Positions 27,965 through 38,500 of a stretch of DNA of 64,000 nucleotides are shown in pieces. The stretch lies in contig NZ_JPEO01000004.1 in the NCBI RefSeq assembly GCF_000753795.1, forward strand, positions 186,001-250,000. The letters are read 5' to 3'. Both the position numbers and the translations under genes were made by a program. The notes below the pieces were generated by a model that did not search any database, was not told the origin of the DNA, and saw nothing but the letters and a program-made list of their open reading frames with translations. The DNA comes from Shewanella mangrovi (GTDB taxonomy: Bacteria > Pseudomonadota > Gammaproteobacteria > Enterobacterales > Shewanellaceae). The first letter of the stretch is position 1, and every line of letters starts with the position of its first letter.

Positions 27965-28912
27965 ATGAGATTTGTGGTGTTAGGTGCTGGTGGCATTGGC
28001 TGTTATTACGCTGCGAGATTATTGGCGGCAGGGCACAGAGTGTTACTGGTGGCGCGCGGTGAACATCTGTTGGCGCTGCAGCAACAGGGACTCAATGTGG
28101 AACATCCACAATTCTCCTTTCAGCAAGCGGTGGAAGCGACCGATATTCAGGGATTAATCAGTGATTATCGCGCCAGTGATTTTGACTGGTTGTTGCTGGC
28201 AGCGAAGAGCAGTGCCACCTTGCCGATGATGCAGCAGTTACAGGCGTGGCTCAGCGCTAATCCTGCGTTGCCAGTGTTATCGCTGCAAAATGGCGTCGAT
28301 AACGAAGCCCATATTGCCGAAGTGATTGGTAAAGCGCGCACCGTTGGCGGCTTAGCGGTGAAGATTGGCGCGCATATTCTTGCGCCGGGACGCGTGGAAG
28401 CAACCGGTATCGCTCATGTGGATTTTGGCGCCTGGCCAAATACACAGGAAAATCCTGCGCTGCAAACCGAACTCGGGCTGTTATCGCAGATATTCACCGA
28501 AGCCAATATTCCTAACGCACTCTACGATGACGTCAGTTATGCGCTGTGGCGCAAGCTAGTGATCAATAATGGTGTAAATCCGCTGACGGCACTGACATTA
28601 CTGAATACGCAAGAGGTGACGCAACATCCGGTATTTACTCAAACGGTGAAAAGCATGATGCAAGAAACCGGGCGGGCAGCGAATGCGGCGGGGGTTCACC
28701 TCACTGAACAGGATATTGACGAGATGTACCAACTCATCTGCGGCTTTGATGCGATTAAGACCTCGATGTTGGTCGATCGGCTGAAAGGACGGGCGATGGA
28801 GATTGATGACATCTGTGGACCGGTGATCCGTGAATGCAAAGCCGCAGGCCAACCCGCGCTGACCACTGAGCTGATCCAAAGTTTGCTGCTTAATGCGGTT
28901 GCGCCACATTAG
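27965..28912 (+). CDS. 2-dehydropantoate 2-reductase family protein (PanE/ApbA-like)
   Basis: 315 residues from the ATG at 27965 after AAGGAGCGAG. The Rossmann motif FVVLGAGGIGCYYAARL starts at residue 3. LLAAKSSATLPMMQ, LSLQNGVDNE, the catalytic lysine region LWRKLVINNGVNPLTAL and a C-terminal SMLVDRLKGRAMEID match ketopantoate reductases. It probably reduces ketopantoate or a related 2-oxo acid with NADPH. Whether it is the pantothenate enzyme or a paralogue cannot be told here. Confidence 0.87.
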   Translation: MRFVVLGAGGIGCYYAARLLAAGHRVLLVARGEHLLALQQQGLNVEHPQFSFQQAVEATDIQGLISDYRASDFDWLLLAAKSSATLPMMQQLQAWLSANPALPVLSLQNGVDNEAHIAEVIGKARTVGGLAVKIGAHILAPGRVEATGIAHVDFGAWPNTQENPALQTELGLLSQIFTEANIPNALYDDVSYALWRKLVINNGVNPLTALTLLNTQEVTQHPVFTQTVKSMMQETGRAANAAGVHLTEQDIDEMYQLICGFDAIKTSMLVDRLKGRAMEIDDICGPVIRECKAAGQPALTTELIQSLLLNAVAPH

Positions 28913-29070
28913 CCGTTCATCCATCGCGCTGGTGATTTTGTAAATCTTGCACAGAACTGTTTGAACTATTAGGCATTTTCCAGTTTGTGAGTTGCTAGCG
29001 CTAGGCGCTTAGGTCATAGTAGTTGCGAACACTTTCATGTTGCGCAGCGACTGCGCGAAAAGGACTTTTC

Positions 29071-31062
29071 ATGAACTTGGCAGGACTACTACGTCTGGTA
29101 ACACTCTCTTTGTTGTTGCAGACCTTTTTTGTTGCCGCAAGCGACGTTCCCACCATTAAAGACTTTATTACTCCACAAGATCATCTTGATGCCGCCATCT
29201 CGCCTGATGGGCATTACTTAGCGCAGCTCTGGTATCGCGACAGCGATAAGGCTCGGTTTGTCACGGTACGTGATATGACGCAGCCAAAATGGCCAGTAGT
29301 GGGGCGCCTTGGCAGTAATATTGAGCGCCCCATCGGCATTAAATGGGGCAATAAGTCGCGGTTGCTGATCAATATGCGGGTGCCGTTTACAATCAGCAGC
29401 GTCAAGGAGGCCGCCACTAAGGCCGATTTCAATCCTGATGAGTTTTATAGTTTCGATCGCTTAGTGGCGATCGACCCCGATCTTAAAAATCCTACGGTAT
29501 TGATGGGCGACACTAAGCTGTCATTCAATCGCAGCGTGACGAACATTCGCAACTTACTGCGCGAAGATCCCAAGCATCTGATGATGACCGCTTATTCCCA
29601 TAACACCTTATGTCTGTATAAGGTAAATATCTACGACGGCAGTGCCGAAAAGGTCGCCAAGGGAACGCGGTTTACCTATGCCTTCATGTCCGATCACAAT
29701 GGTGACCCTTTCTTCAGAGTCGACTATCTGCCCGTCGCGAAAGAAATCCAGCTGTTTGAATATGTCGATAAAGATTGGCAGGAAAAACTCACGATTGATC
29801 TCGATGAAGAAGACAACAGCGATCTCGATGATTTAGTGGGGAACTACGAAGGTTTGTTTGTCTATCGCAAGCGTAACCCTGAAACAGGTTTCTATCAGCT
29901 CACCGCGTTTGATCCCGACTTAAATAAAGAAGTGGTACTTGCCGAGGATCCACAACACGACATTCTGGCGCCGGTGTTTGATAACGGCAGTTATGAGATT
30001 AATGGTTACATCATTGATGACGATACGCCCGTCGTGAAATTGTTTGATCCTGTGGCGCAGCAACGGCGAGACGCACTGACAGCACAGTTACCCAATCTGG
30101 ATTTGCGTTTTACATCGGTGACCGATGATGGTGCCTTGATGGTGTTAGCGGTTTCCAATACCGAAACGCCTCCGATGTATTACCTCTACGACCAACTGAA
30201 AAAGCAACTGCGCTTGATCAACTACGGTTTTTCCAAGCAATCGACCAAGGCGCTCGGGTTTTCCGCCACCTTTGATTACCTCAGCCGCGATCAGCAAAAA
30301 ATTCACTCGTTGTTATTGCTGCCACCAGACTATCAACAACAACAGCAATATCCACTGATCATGCTGCCGCACAGTGGGCCGCAAAGTAACATTGGCCTGC
30401 AATACAACATGTTTGCGCAGATGTTGGCGACTCGTGGTTATATCGTAATGTTGCCCAATTATCGTGGCTCTACAGGTTATGGCTTGCCGTTTGAGCAAGC
30501 CGGTTATCGTCAGTGGGGACAGTTGATGCAGCAAGACCTCGACGATGGCGTGCAAGCACTATTACGCCAAGGCATTGTACGCAAAGGACAAGCGTGTATT
30601 GTCGGTTGGGATTACGGTGGTTACGCGGCATTAATGGGCGTGATTGAATCGCCTGATTTGTACCGTTGTGCCGTGAGTTTTTCCGGTATTACCGATCTGG
30701 CGGATTATATCGACCAGCAGGAAGATTACTACGATAGCGACAAGCTGCGGCAGAAATTTATTTATGATCGTATTGGCGATCCTGACAAAGATGAGCAGAT
30801 GTTGAAGCGCTACTCTCCGATCAACTTAGTCAATAAAGTCGATGGCGCAGTAATGCTGATTGGCAGCCGCCAAGGTGACCGTAAGCGTTATGGGCAACTG
30901 GACGATTTTGCTGATGAATTGCAGGATTTACATAAGCCCGTCACGCTGATTAATGTCGATGAGTTAGATAAGCAGCCGGATAGTTTACTGATTTTATATC
31001 AAAGTGTTATCGATTTTCTGGCCCAGCAGTTAAACGCGCCGATGGTGCAAAGCACCCATTAA
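29071..31062 (+). CDS. S9 (prolyl oligopeptidase) family protein, nucleophile lost
   Basis: 663 residues. Start at 29071 after AAAAGGAC. Signal peptide LLRLVTLSLLLQTFFVAAS, an N-terminal beta-propeller, and a C-terminal alpha/beta-hydrolase domain (LIMLPHSGPQSN, LPNYRGSTGYG). The nucleophile elbow reads VGWDYGGYAAL with Asp514 in place of Ser. The loops that normally carry the catalytic Asp and His also differ (IGSRQGDRKRYGQ; VDELDKQPDS instead of DEGHG). It is probably a periplasmic pseudo-peptidase. The S9 gene at 62191 keeps the serine. Confidence 0.88.
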   Translation: MNLAGLLRLVTLSLLLQTFFVAASDVPTIKDFITPQDHLDAAISPDGHYLAQLWYRDSDKARFVTVRDMTQPKWPVVGRLGSNIERPIGIKWGNKSRLLINMRVPFTISSVKEAATKADFNPDEFYSFDRLVAIDPDLKNPTVLMGDTKLSFNRSVTNIRNLLREDPKHLMMTAYSHNTLCLYKVNIYDGSAEKVAKGTRFTYAFMSDHNGDPFFRVDYLPVAKEIQLFEYVDKDWQEKLTIDLDEEDNSDLDDLVGNYEGLFVYRKRNPETGFYQLTAFDPDLNKEVVLAEDPQHDILAPVFDNGSYEINGYIIDDDTPVVKLFDPVAQQRRDALTAQLPNLDLRFTSVTDDGALMVLAVSNTETPPMYYLYDQLKKQLRLINYGFSKQSTKALGFSATFDYLSRDQQKIHSLLLLPPDYQQQQQYPLIMLPHSGPQSNIGLQYNMFAQMLATRGYIVMLPNYRGSTGYGLPFEQAGYRQWGQLMQQDLDDGVQALLRQGIVRKGQACIVGWDYGGYAALMGVIESPDLYRCAVSFSGITDLADYIDQQEDYYDSDKLRQKFIYDRIGDPDKDEQMLKRYSPINLVNKVDGAVMLIGSRQGDRKRYGQLDDFADELQDLHKPVTLINVDELDKQPDSLLILYQSVIDFLAQQLNAPMVQSTH

Positions 31063-31117
31063 ACGGGGCTGCGTGCGCTAGTTGCGCTAAGCGAAACATA
31101 CCAAAAGATAAAGTGTT

Positions 31118-31170
31118 AACAGTAGGCAAAAATTATGCTGAAAAATTTGCTTACTGTTACGCTTTTTTTT
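31118..31170 (+). terminator. Terminator after the S9 pseudo-peptidase
   Basis: Thirteen-base arms AACAGTAGGCAAA (31118-31130) and TTTGCTTACTGTT (31146-31158) with one mismatch, followed by ACGC and eight T. A TATAAT at 31181-31186 just beyond is a candidate -10 for the porin operon. Confidence 0.75.
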
Positions 31171-31270
31171 ATGCATTTTCTATAATAGGGAAACCAAAAC
31201 GATTCTCTTAAAATTCAATAAAGTCAGCTTATTAGTTTTATAAAAAGAGAGTTTATGCTGATAAAGGGTG

Positions 31271-32509
31271 ATGATGCAGATAACGCAGCTTTTTCGGACT
31301 CATTGGTTGACTGGGATATTGCTTGGCAATGTGTGCTGCATTGCGCCTGCAATGGCTGCGACCATAGATAATGTCCAATTTCGCGGTTTTGGTACGCTGA
31401 GTAGCGCCTACTCCGACTCCGATATTCTGGGTTTTCGTCGTGATCTGACGCAACGGGGCAAGATGCAGCAGTGGCAACTGGGCACTGACTCGGTACTCGG
31501 ATTGCAGGCGGATATGCAGTTGAGTGAGCGGCTGAAGGCAACAGTACAATTAGTTGGTAAAGACCGGGTTGATAACGGTCTGGGGGAGTCGGTTGAGTGG
31601 GCGTATTTAAGTTATGAGCCCGACAATCACTGGCGTATCAGGCTGGGGCGGGTTGGCAGCGACTTAACCATGATTGGCGATGTCGGCAATGTGGGGTATG
31701 CCTACGATTGGGTGCGTCCGCCAGTCGAATTTTATGGTGCGATTCCCTTTTATCATTTTGATGGTGTCGAAGTTAACTACCGTTCGCAGGTTGCGGATGG
31801 CTACCTCAGTACGAAAGTGTTTTTTGGCAAATCAGATAGTCACTTTGTTTATTCCACCTCTGACAGTGATTTTGACCTTTCCCCATTTTGGGGCGCGGCG
31901 GTTCACTTTGAAAAAGGCGGATTAACGTTTAAAGCAGCCTACCTCTATACCAAACTCTCCCATGTCGGCAATGCCAGAATGGGGCAGTTGCGTGATGCGT
32001 TGTCGCTTTACGCTGCTTATCCTGCAGTCGCTGAAACTATTGAGGCGCTCAAAATAGATAATGCGACTCAGTATTACACCTCTGGCATTAGCTATCGTCT
32101 AGCGCAATGGACATGGCTGGCAGAAGCATCGTTGCTGGACAGTCAGGAGCACCTCTTACCTAAGACAATGGCGGCCTATACCGGCGTTGTGAGACGTTTT
32201 GACCATCTATCAGCTTTTGGGTTGCTCGGGCATATTCGCACGCTGTCGGCAAACTATCAGGTGAATCCGCTGGTACCTGAACCCTTGTTCAGCTATTCCC
32301 AGGCTGCCTTTAATAGCGTCGATATTCGTCAGAGCACCGCATCTTTAGGGGTTAGGTGGGACGTCGCCAGTAACACTGCGTTGAAATTGCAGTGGGATCA
32401 CAGTTGGGTGACCGAAGGTAAAGCCATGTTATGGACCGTAAATGACGGAACATCAACGCCGGATGAACAGGTCAACACCGTGACCCTCAGTGTGAGTTTT
32501 GTGTTCTGA
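31271..32509 (+). CDS. Outer-membrane porin-like beta-barrel protein
   Basis: 412 residues. The signal peptide ends near AMAATIDNVQ. The mature part is rich in alternating strands, with a C-terminal VTLSVSFVF ending in phenylalanine, the Bam recognition signature. It starts at ATG 31271 or 31274 after AAAGGG. It heads a three-gene operon with a periplasmic binding-like protein and a diguanylate cyclase: its stop shares one base with the next start. It may bring a ligand to that sensor; substrate unknown. Confidence 0.83.
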   Translation: MMQITQLFRTHWLTGILLGNVCCIAPAMAATIDNVQFRGFGTLSSAYSDSDILGFRRDLTQRGKMQQWQLGTDSVLGLQADMQLSERLKATVQLVGKDRVDNGLGESVEWAYLSYEPDNHWRIRLGRVGSDLTMIGDVGNVGYAYDWVRPPVEFYGAIPFYHFDGVEVNYRSQVADGYLSTKVFFGKSDSHFVYSTSDSDFDLSPFWGAAVHFEKGGLTFKAAYLYTKLSHVGNARMGQLRDALSLYAAYPAVAETIEALKIDNATQYYTSGISYRLAQWTWLAEASLLDSQEHLLPKTMAAYTGVVRRFDHLSAFGLLGHIRTLSANYQVNPLVPEPLFSYSQAAFNSVDIRQSTASLGVRWDVASNTALKLQWDHSWVTEGKAMLWTVNDGTSTPDEQVNTVTLSVSFVF

Positions 32510-32946
32510 TGAGAAAATTAATCACTATTTTGGGGTGTTGTCTGGCGTTGTTGGCGTTGCCGTCGGCGGCGAGCCAAGACTTGTATGTGGTGGTGAATAA
32601 ACAGAACCCACTCAAAGCGTTAACCAAACAACAGCTGACAGATCTGTTTATGGGACGCTCACCCTATTTTCCGTCGGGGGCCGCAGTTCTGAAACTAGAT
32701 GCACCGGGGAGTTCTACACTGCGGCAGCAGTTTTACCACGCCTTGGTGAACATGAGTTTGCCGGAAGTTAATGCCTATTGGGCACGTTTGATGTTTAGTG
32801 GTCGCGCCACTCCGCCAATGCAGGTCGCAAGTGAAAACGATATGCTGCAACTTATTTCGCAGAATCCGAATGCTATCGGCTATATACCAGCGGGAGCAAT
32901 GAATGAAGAGGTTAAAGTTCTTTTCGTTATCTCAATGGCTAACTAG
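32509..32946 (+). CDS. Small periplasmic phosphate-binding-like protein
   Basis: 145 residues. Signal peptide LITILGCCLALLALPSAAS. The mature part (VVVNKQNPLKALTKQQLTDLFMG, PSGAAVLKLDAPG, NPNAIGYIPAG) matches the short PstS-like PBP family that lacks the second lobe insertions. The last 44 bases overlap the downstream cyclase gene. Likely a ligand-binding accessory of the cyclase rather than a transporter component, since no ABC genes are nearby. Confidence 0.85.
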   Translation: MRKLITILGCCLALLALPSAASQDLYVVVNKQNPLKALTKQQLTDLFMGRSPYFPSGAAVLKLDAPGSSTLRQQFYHALVNMSLPEVNAYWARLMFSGRATPPMQVASENDMLQLISQNPNAIGYIPAGAMNEEVKVLFVISMAN

Positions 32947-34510
32947 TCGGGTTGATTTTAAGGTGATGCTGGCCATCTTAGTGGTGGCCGCAGTGTTTAT
33001 TCCGATTACCAGCTTTATCAGCTATCGCCATGTATTAAACGAAGTGCAACAAGCGGCAGAGTTACGGGTCGAACGGCTAGTTAAACTGATCGAAAAACCG
33101 GCCTCTACGGCTGCTTATCTCAATGATAAAGATCTGGCGCAAGAGATCATGAGCGATCTTAAAAATGCGCCAGTCATTGCGTACGTGCAGCTCACCTTAT
33201 CTTCGGGCGAAAGCTTACATCTCGGCGAGCCTAGCAATGACGCCGCGACATCATTCATACTGCCCAGCCATTTTAGTGACGAAGCCGTTGGCAAGATTGA
33301 CATTGTGCTGAATCAAAATGTGATTGCACAACAGGCGCGTTCTGATGGCCTGTTTTTAGTGGCATGGCAACTCGGATTGCTGCTGATCATCTTGCTGTGC
33401 ATGTTGTTTATCTTTAGATGGTTTGTGGTGCAAAGGCTACGGACGCTGATGAACCAGATACAACAGGTTAAGTTGGGCAACGATATGCCGGAGCAGGTGA
33501 TACAGGTTTCCGGTAACGATGAGATTGCATTTTTAGCCAATCATACCAATCAACTCATTCAGAAAATCCATGGCCTTTATTGTGATGAAGCGGCGAAGAA
33601 CCTGAAAATTGCCACGCTGGAACGGCAATTTCGCATGATTTTTGAAAACTCAAATGCGGGTATCGCATTAATCAACCGCAACAATCAGGTGTTCCTGTCC
33701 AACGCGGCATTTGAGCGGCTATTTGTGGTCGCAGACGCTGACAAAATTTCAGGGCAGTTTTATCTGCCTGAGTTATTTGCCGATCCATATGAACTGGAAG
33801 ATATGTTGAATCAGGTGCGGGTTGACCAAGCGAGTGTGTTCAAAGACTTCTGTTTGCAACGTGGCAAGGATATTTGGGTGCGGGTGCTGTGTTCGCTGGT
33901 GGAAGAGCAACATGGCAACTTAAATCGCTTCATCGAATTGGTGGCGTACGACATATCGGATCGCGCCAAACAAGAAAAAGTGTTCGCCTACAATGCTACC
34001 CATGATGCGCTGACCGGCCTGTATAACCGCCGCGGCGCCGAGCAACGTTTTAAAGAACAACTGAACTACGCTAAGCAACATGGACGTCATTTCATTCTGG
34101 CGTTGTTGGATCTCAATGATTTTAAACCGGTTAACGATCAGCACGGGCATGATGCTGGCGATGTGGTGTTAAAGGTGATTGGTTCTCGGCTGCTGAGCGT
34201 ATTGCGTGCTGATGACATCATTGCCCGTTGGGGCGGCGATGAGTTTGTGGTGGCGTTTGTGCTCGATGATCTGGCGCGGCTGAGCATCATTCTTGACGAT
34301 ATTCAGCGGCTGTTTACTATTCCCATTGAAATCAGCAGCGACATTAAAGTGAGTGTTGGTGCCAGTATCGGCGTGAGTCAATCCAGTGTGGATGGCTATG
34401 AGTTAATGCAGCTGATTGAGAGTGCTGATGCTGCAATGTACAAGGTCAAACATGCTGGTAAAGGCGATTACCATATCGCGGAAAAGCAGCCGACGGACAG
34501 CATAGTGTAA
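32903..34510 (+). CDS. Membrane diguanylate cyclase with HAMP and PAS domains
   Basis: 535 residues: TM1 (VMLAILVVAAVFIPITSFI, about 20-38), a periplasmic domain of about 120 residues, TM2 (GLLLIILLCMLFIFRWFV, about 157-175), HAMP, a PAS domain (about 245-360), and a C-terminal GGDEF domain from DALTGLYNRRGA to the end with active-site RWGGDEFVVAF. It makes cyclic di-GMP. No RxxD inhibitory site is evident just before the motif. Translationally coupled to the periplasmic protein, its probable signal partner. Confidence 0.93.
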   Translation: MKRLKFFSLSQWLTSRVDFKVMLAILVVAAVFIPITSFISYRHVLNEVQQAAELRVERLVKLIEKPASTAAYLNDKDLAQEIMSDLKNAPVIAYVQLTLSSGESLHLGEPSNDAATSFILPSHFSDEAVGKIDIVLNQNVIAQQARSDGLFLVAWQLGLLLIILLCMLFIFRWFVVQRLRTLMNQIQQVKLGNDMPEQVIQVSGNDEIAFLANHTNQLIQKIHGLYCDEAAKNLKIATLERQFRMIFENSNAGIALINRNNQVFLSNAAFERLFVVADADKISGQFYLPELFADPYELEDMLNQVRVDQASVFKDFCLQRGKDIWVRVLCSLVEEQHGNLNRFIELVAYDISDRAKQEKVFAYNATHDALTGLYNRRGAEQRFKEQLNYAKQHGRHFILALLDLNDFKPVNDQHGHDAGDVVLKVIGSRLLSVLRADDIIARWGGDEFVVAFVLDDLARLSIILDDIQRLFTIPIEISSDIKVSVGASIGVSQSSVDGYELMQLIESADAAMYKVKHAGKGDYHIAEKQPTDSIV

Positions 34511-34737
34511 GTGAGCCGTTGGCTTTGTGCCGGTGATACTTAGAGATGGGCTGATGCTGATACATGGCCTAAGATAAATAGTGGATGTGTTGATATATCA
34601 TCATTTTTTTTGTCTTTAGTGTATGCAATCAATATTTATAGTTGCGATATGTTGAAAATTTATTGGTTTTTAAATAAAAACATTGCACACTCTGCGACGA
34701 CAATTTTTCTTTTATCTTAGTGTTTGCAGGGGGCAGC

Positions 34738-35055
34738 ATGTCGCAGTTTGAGAACGTTTCTATCACGAAAAAAGCCAATGTCTATTTTGATGGCAAGGTG
34801 ACCAGCCGTAAGGTGACCTTTGCCGATGGTAGTGTCAAAACTTTGGGGATTATGTTGCCGGGCGAATATGAGTTTGCCACTGATGCGGCGGAGCTGATGG
34901 AGATCGCTGCTGGGGACTTAGAGATTCTGCTACCGGGCAGCGACAGCTGGCAAAAAGTGGTCGGTGGAGAAAGCTTTAATGTGCCAGCCAATGCCAGTTT
35001 TAAACTGAAAATCTACCAAGTTACCGATTACTGTTGTTCCTATCTGGCGGCCTAA
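34738..35055 (+). CDS. ppnP: Pyrimidine/purine nucleoside phosphorylase PpnP (YaiE family)
   Basis: 105 residues from the ATG at 34738 following GCAGGGGG. Cupin-like fold with ANVYFDGKVTSRKV, the LGIMLPGEYEF strand and SDSWQKVVGGESFNVPANASF, all conserved in E. coli PpnP. It phosphorolyses a broad range of nucleosides. The AT-rich 34511-34730 leader probably holds its promoter. Confidence 0.93.
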   Translation: MSQFENVSITKKANVYFDGKVTSRKVTFADGSVKTLGIMLPGEYEFATDAAELMEIAAGDLEILLPGSDSWQKVVGGESFNVPANASFKLKIYQVTDYCCSYLAA

Positions 35056-35547
35056 TTGCTGGCATTCAGTGGCGTGGCCCAATGTTTGACGGACCATTGC
35101 ACAGACTGATGCAAGTTTATTGGCCGATATCTGCTGTCTCTTTAATCGATTTTGCATGGTTAAAGAGACGTTCTGGCGTCTGTTATCGTGGCTGCCTAAC
35201 CTAAATGACTTTCCCATAGCGTTATTGCCAGTAACTGGCGGGCTCAACAATATTTCCTGTGCTATAACTTCTTAATCGGCTTTGATTTTTGCTGAAGCAT
35301 CTGGCGATCAGCCGGCTGGCTTTGGAGTGGTGAGCAGTCCGACAGGCATGGTTACATCGAGAATGAATAATATCGATGTTAAACAATATGTTGAGCAGTA
35401 ACGCCAGCCTCTACTCAGTAAATTTTAATGACCACAACAGGTTATCCGTCCTCTAGCAGGTTAATACTGTGGCGTGACGCGATTCATCAGTGTTGAAGGC
35501 TGCTTAACATCAGCCATAGTGCCTTGGTAACTCTGGGACGGTAATGC
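35056..35547. other. Gene-free stretch after ppnP with one inverted repeat
   Basis: No credible gene. A perfect 10-base inverted repeat GTCTCTTTAA (35136-35145) and TTAAAGAGAC (35160-35169) lies 80 bases past ppnP with no T-run, so it may be an operator or a weak transcript end. The remainder is the upstream region of the hybrid kinase. Confidence 0.45.
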
Positions 35548-38500
35548 ATGGTAGATAAGTCAGTGGCTTCAACGCGCAAACGTCTTCCGTTACTGCAGCA
35601 AAAATGGGGGTTCATCATTCTATTGTTGGGCGGGATACTGACGATTCTTGCCTGTAAAACAGTTGATAAAACCAATCATCAACAAATCGAAAATTCGATC
35701 CACGAAAACGTTCTGCCATTATTTAAACGCGTTGCTGAGCGTTTCTCTCTCTATGTCTATGGCGTGCAGGAAGCGCGTACCGCGGTGTTGGTTGGTGGTG
35801 GTCGCTACGTGACCCATGAAGACTTCTATCGTTTTGGGCTTACCCTTGACCTCGAACAAGGATTTCCCGGCAGTCGTGGCTTTGGCTTTGTGCGGCGAGT
35901 GCCACAGCAGGATGTGGCTGCATTTCTTGACGATGCACGTGCCGATAGAAATGATGACTTTACCCTTCAGGAGTTTGCCGCCAACCCGCAAGAACGCTTT
36001 ATTTTGCAATACATGGAGCCTTATCAAATCAGCACGAACCATGCCGTAGTGGGGTTAGATCTTGGCTCTGAACCAAGGCGCCGCGCCGCCGCGATTGATG
36101 CCATGCTGAGCGGTGAAGCGCGCATGACGGTGCCGATAGAACTCAAGCTTGACCAAACGAAGGCGCAAAACTCGTTTGTTATCTTTTTGGCTGTGTATCG
36201 TGGCGGGCAAATTCCGGTAACTGAGGAAGCACGTGCTGCGGCCTGCTTTGGCTGGTTGATTGCGCCATTGGAGCTCCATGATGTTCTAGGTGATATCGCC
36301 CCAGACCCAAGTTTATTGGACTTTCAAATCAGCGATTTGGCTAATAACCCTCAACCGTTTTACCACATAGGTAACTCTGACGGACTGTTTCCCATTGAGC
36401 GGGATATCGCCATTTTGGGACGTAACTGGCGCTTCCATGCTGGGGTTACGCCAAAATATCTCAGTCGCCTGCAGCTTATTTCAGTTCCGATGACGGCGGC
36501 CTTAGGCATTATCTTCACCGCCTTGGGAATGCTGGCCATCCTGCTATTTAATGTGTATTCAACCAGTCGACGCAGTTTAGCCCAAGAACAGACAAAGCTA
36601 CGCGCCATTGTTGAGAGTTCGGCTGACGCCATTATTGGCAAGACGATAGACGGCATGGTGATGAGCTGGAATAGTGGCGCGGAAAAAATCTTTGGTTACA
36701 GCGCTCAAGAGGCGATTGGCCGACCGTTGAAACAGCTGATTTTGCCTAAGCGCTTGTATGCCGAGGAAGAGAGCATTCTGACCAAGCTCCGTCAGGGAGA
36801 AACGGTCGAGATTTTAGAGAGTGTGCGGCACCATAAGGATGGTCATGAAATTCCCGTGTCATGCACACTGTCGCCGATTTTTACCGAAGACGCTCAGGTG
36901 GTTGGCGTGTCGAAAACCATGCGCGACATTTCAAAGCAAAAAGCCGCTGACGCCAAGATTCGTGAGCTTAACAGCAACCTAGAGCAGCAAGTCGCACAGC
37001 GTACCGCCGAATTAGCCGAATTGAATCTGCTGTTTGAAACCGTCATTTCCGCCGCCTCTGAATTTTCCATCATCGCGACCGATACCGAAGGTGTGATTCG
37101 GCTGTTTAGTCATGGTGCCGAGCGGATGTTGGGCTACCGTGCGGTCGACATTGTCGATGTCGAAACCCCGATCATCTTTCACGTTGCTGAAGAGGTGAAT
37201 GCGCGTGCTGAAGTGCTAAGTGCTGAGTTTGGTCAACCTATTGCGGGCTTCGATGTGTTTGTTTTTAAAGCGAGGAACTTGGCGAGCGATCAAGCGGAGT
37301 ATCAGGAGTGGACTTACATTGCCAAAGATGGCCACACTTTCCCGATTCGTCTAGTGGTTAATGCTATGCGTGACGAACAGCAGCGCATTATTGGTTATCT
37401 TGGTATCGCATCTGACGTGACCAAAGAAAAAGCCGCTAAGGCCGCGTTGAATGCGGCGAACGATAAACTGTGGGCAACCACCCAAACTCTGATCACCGCC
37501 TCACGCACCGCAGGCTTGGGTATCTGGCAAATCGAATACGGTGACTACTCGGTCGTTTGGAACGACAAGATGTATGAGATATACCATCTGCAAGCGACAG
37601 ACGAGCCGATGACATTTGAACGTTGGGCGGCAATGTTGCACCCGGATGATGTCGAACATGTGCTCGAAGTCGTGAATACCGCGTCAGAGGAGAATGTGGA
37701 ATATGACGTGGCGTTTCGCGCGTGTTTAGAAGACGGTGCCGAGCGCTATATTCAAGGGGCGGCGACCATTGAATGTGATGCCGAGGGGCAACCACTCAGA
37801 ATGATCGGTATCAATATCGACATCACTGAGCAACGTCTGCTCAACCAACGTTTGATTGAAGCAAAAGATAGCGCCGATGCCGCCAATGCCGCAAAATCGA
37901 TGTTTCTTGCCAATGTTAGCCATGAAATTCGCACGCCGATGAATGCGGTACTTGGTATGTTGCAACTGCTGCTGAAAACACCGTTACAGCAGAAACAGCA
38001 CGATTTTGTCACCAAGGCACGCATTGCAGCTACCTCGTTACTTGAGCTGCTTAACGATATCTTAGACTACTCAAAAATTGAATCAGGCAAACTGGAATTA
38101 GACCCTCATCCATTTGATTTTAATGCTTTAATGCAACATTTGGCGGTGGTGATGAGCAGCAGTTTGCGCGACAAGCCAATAGAGCTGTTATTTGATTTTG
38201 ATGAGCGCTTACCGCCGCATTTAATGGGGGACGAACTGAGGTTGCAGCAGGTAATGATTAATCTGCTGAGCAATGCCATTAAGTTTACCGAGCAGGGTGA
38301 AGTGGTCGTCCGGCTTAAGGTCAAGCAGCTGACAGCAAAGCAGGTGACGTTTGAGTTGAGTGTCACCGACAGCGGCATCGGCATCAGCCCAGAACAGCAA
38401 CAGCGTATTTTTGAGGGCTTTATTCAGGCAGAGGCGTCAACCACCCGCCGCTTTGGTGGTACAGGTTTGGGTCTGGTGATCAGCAAGCGTTTAATTGCGC

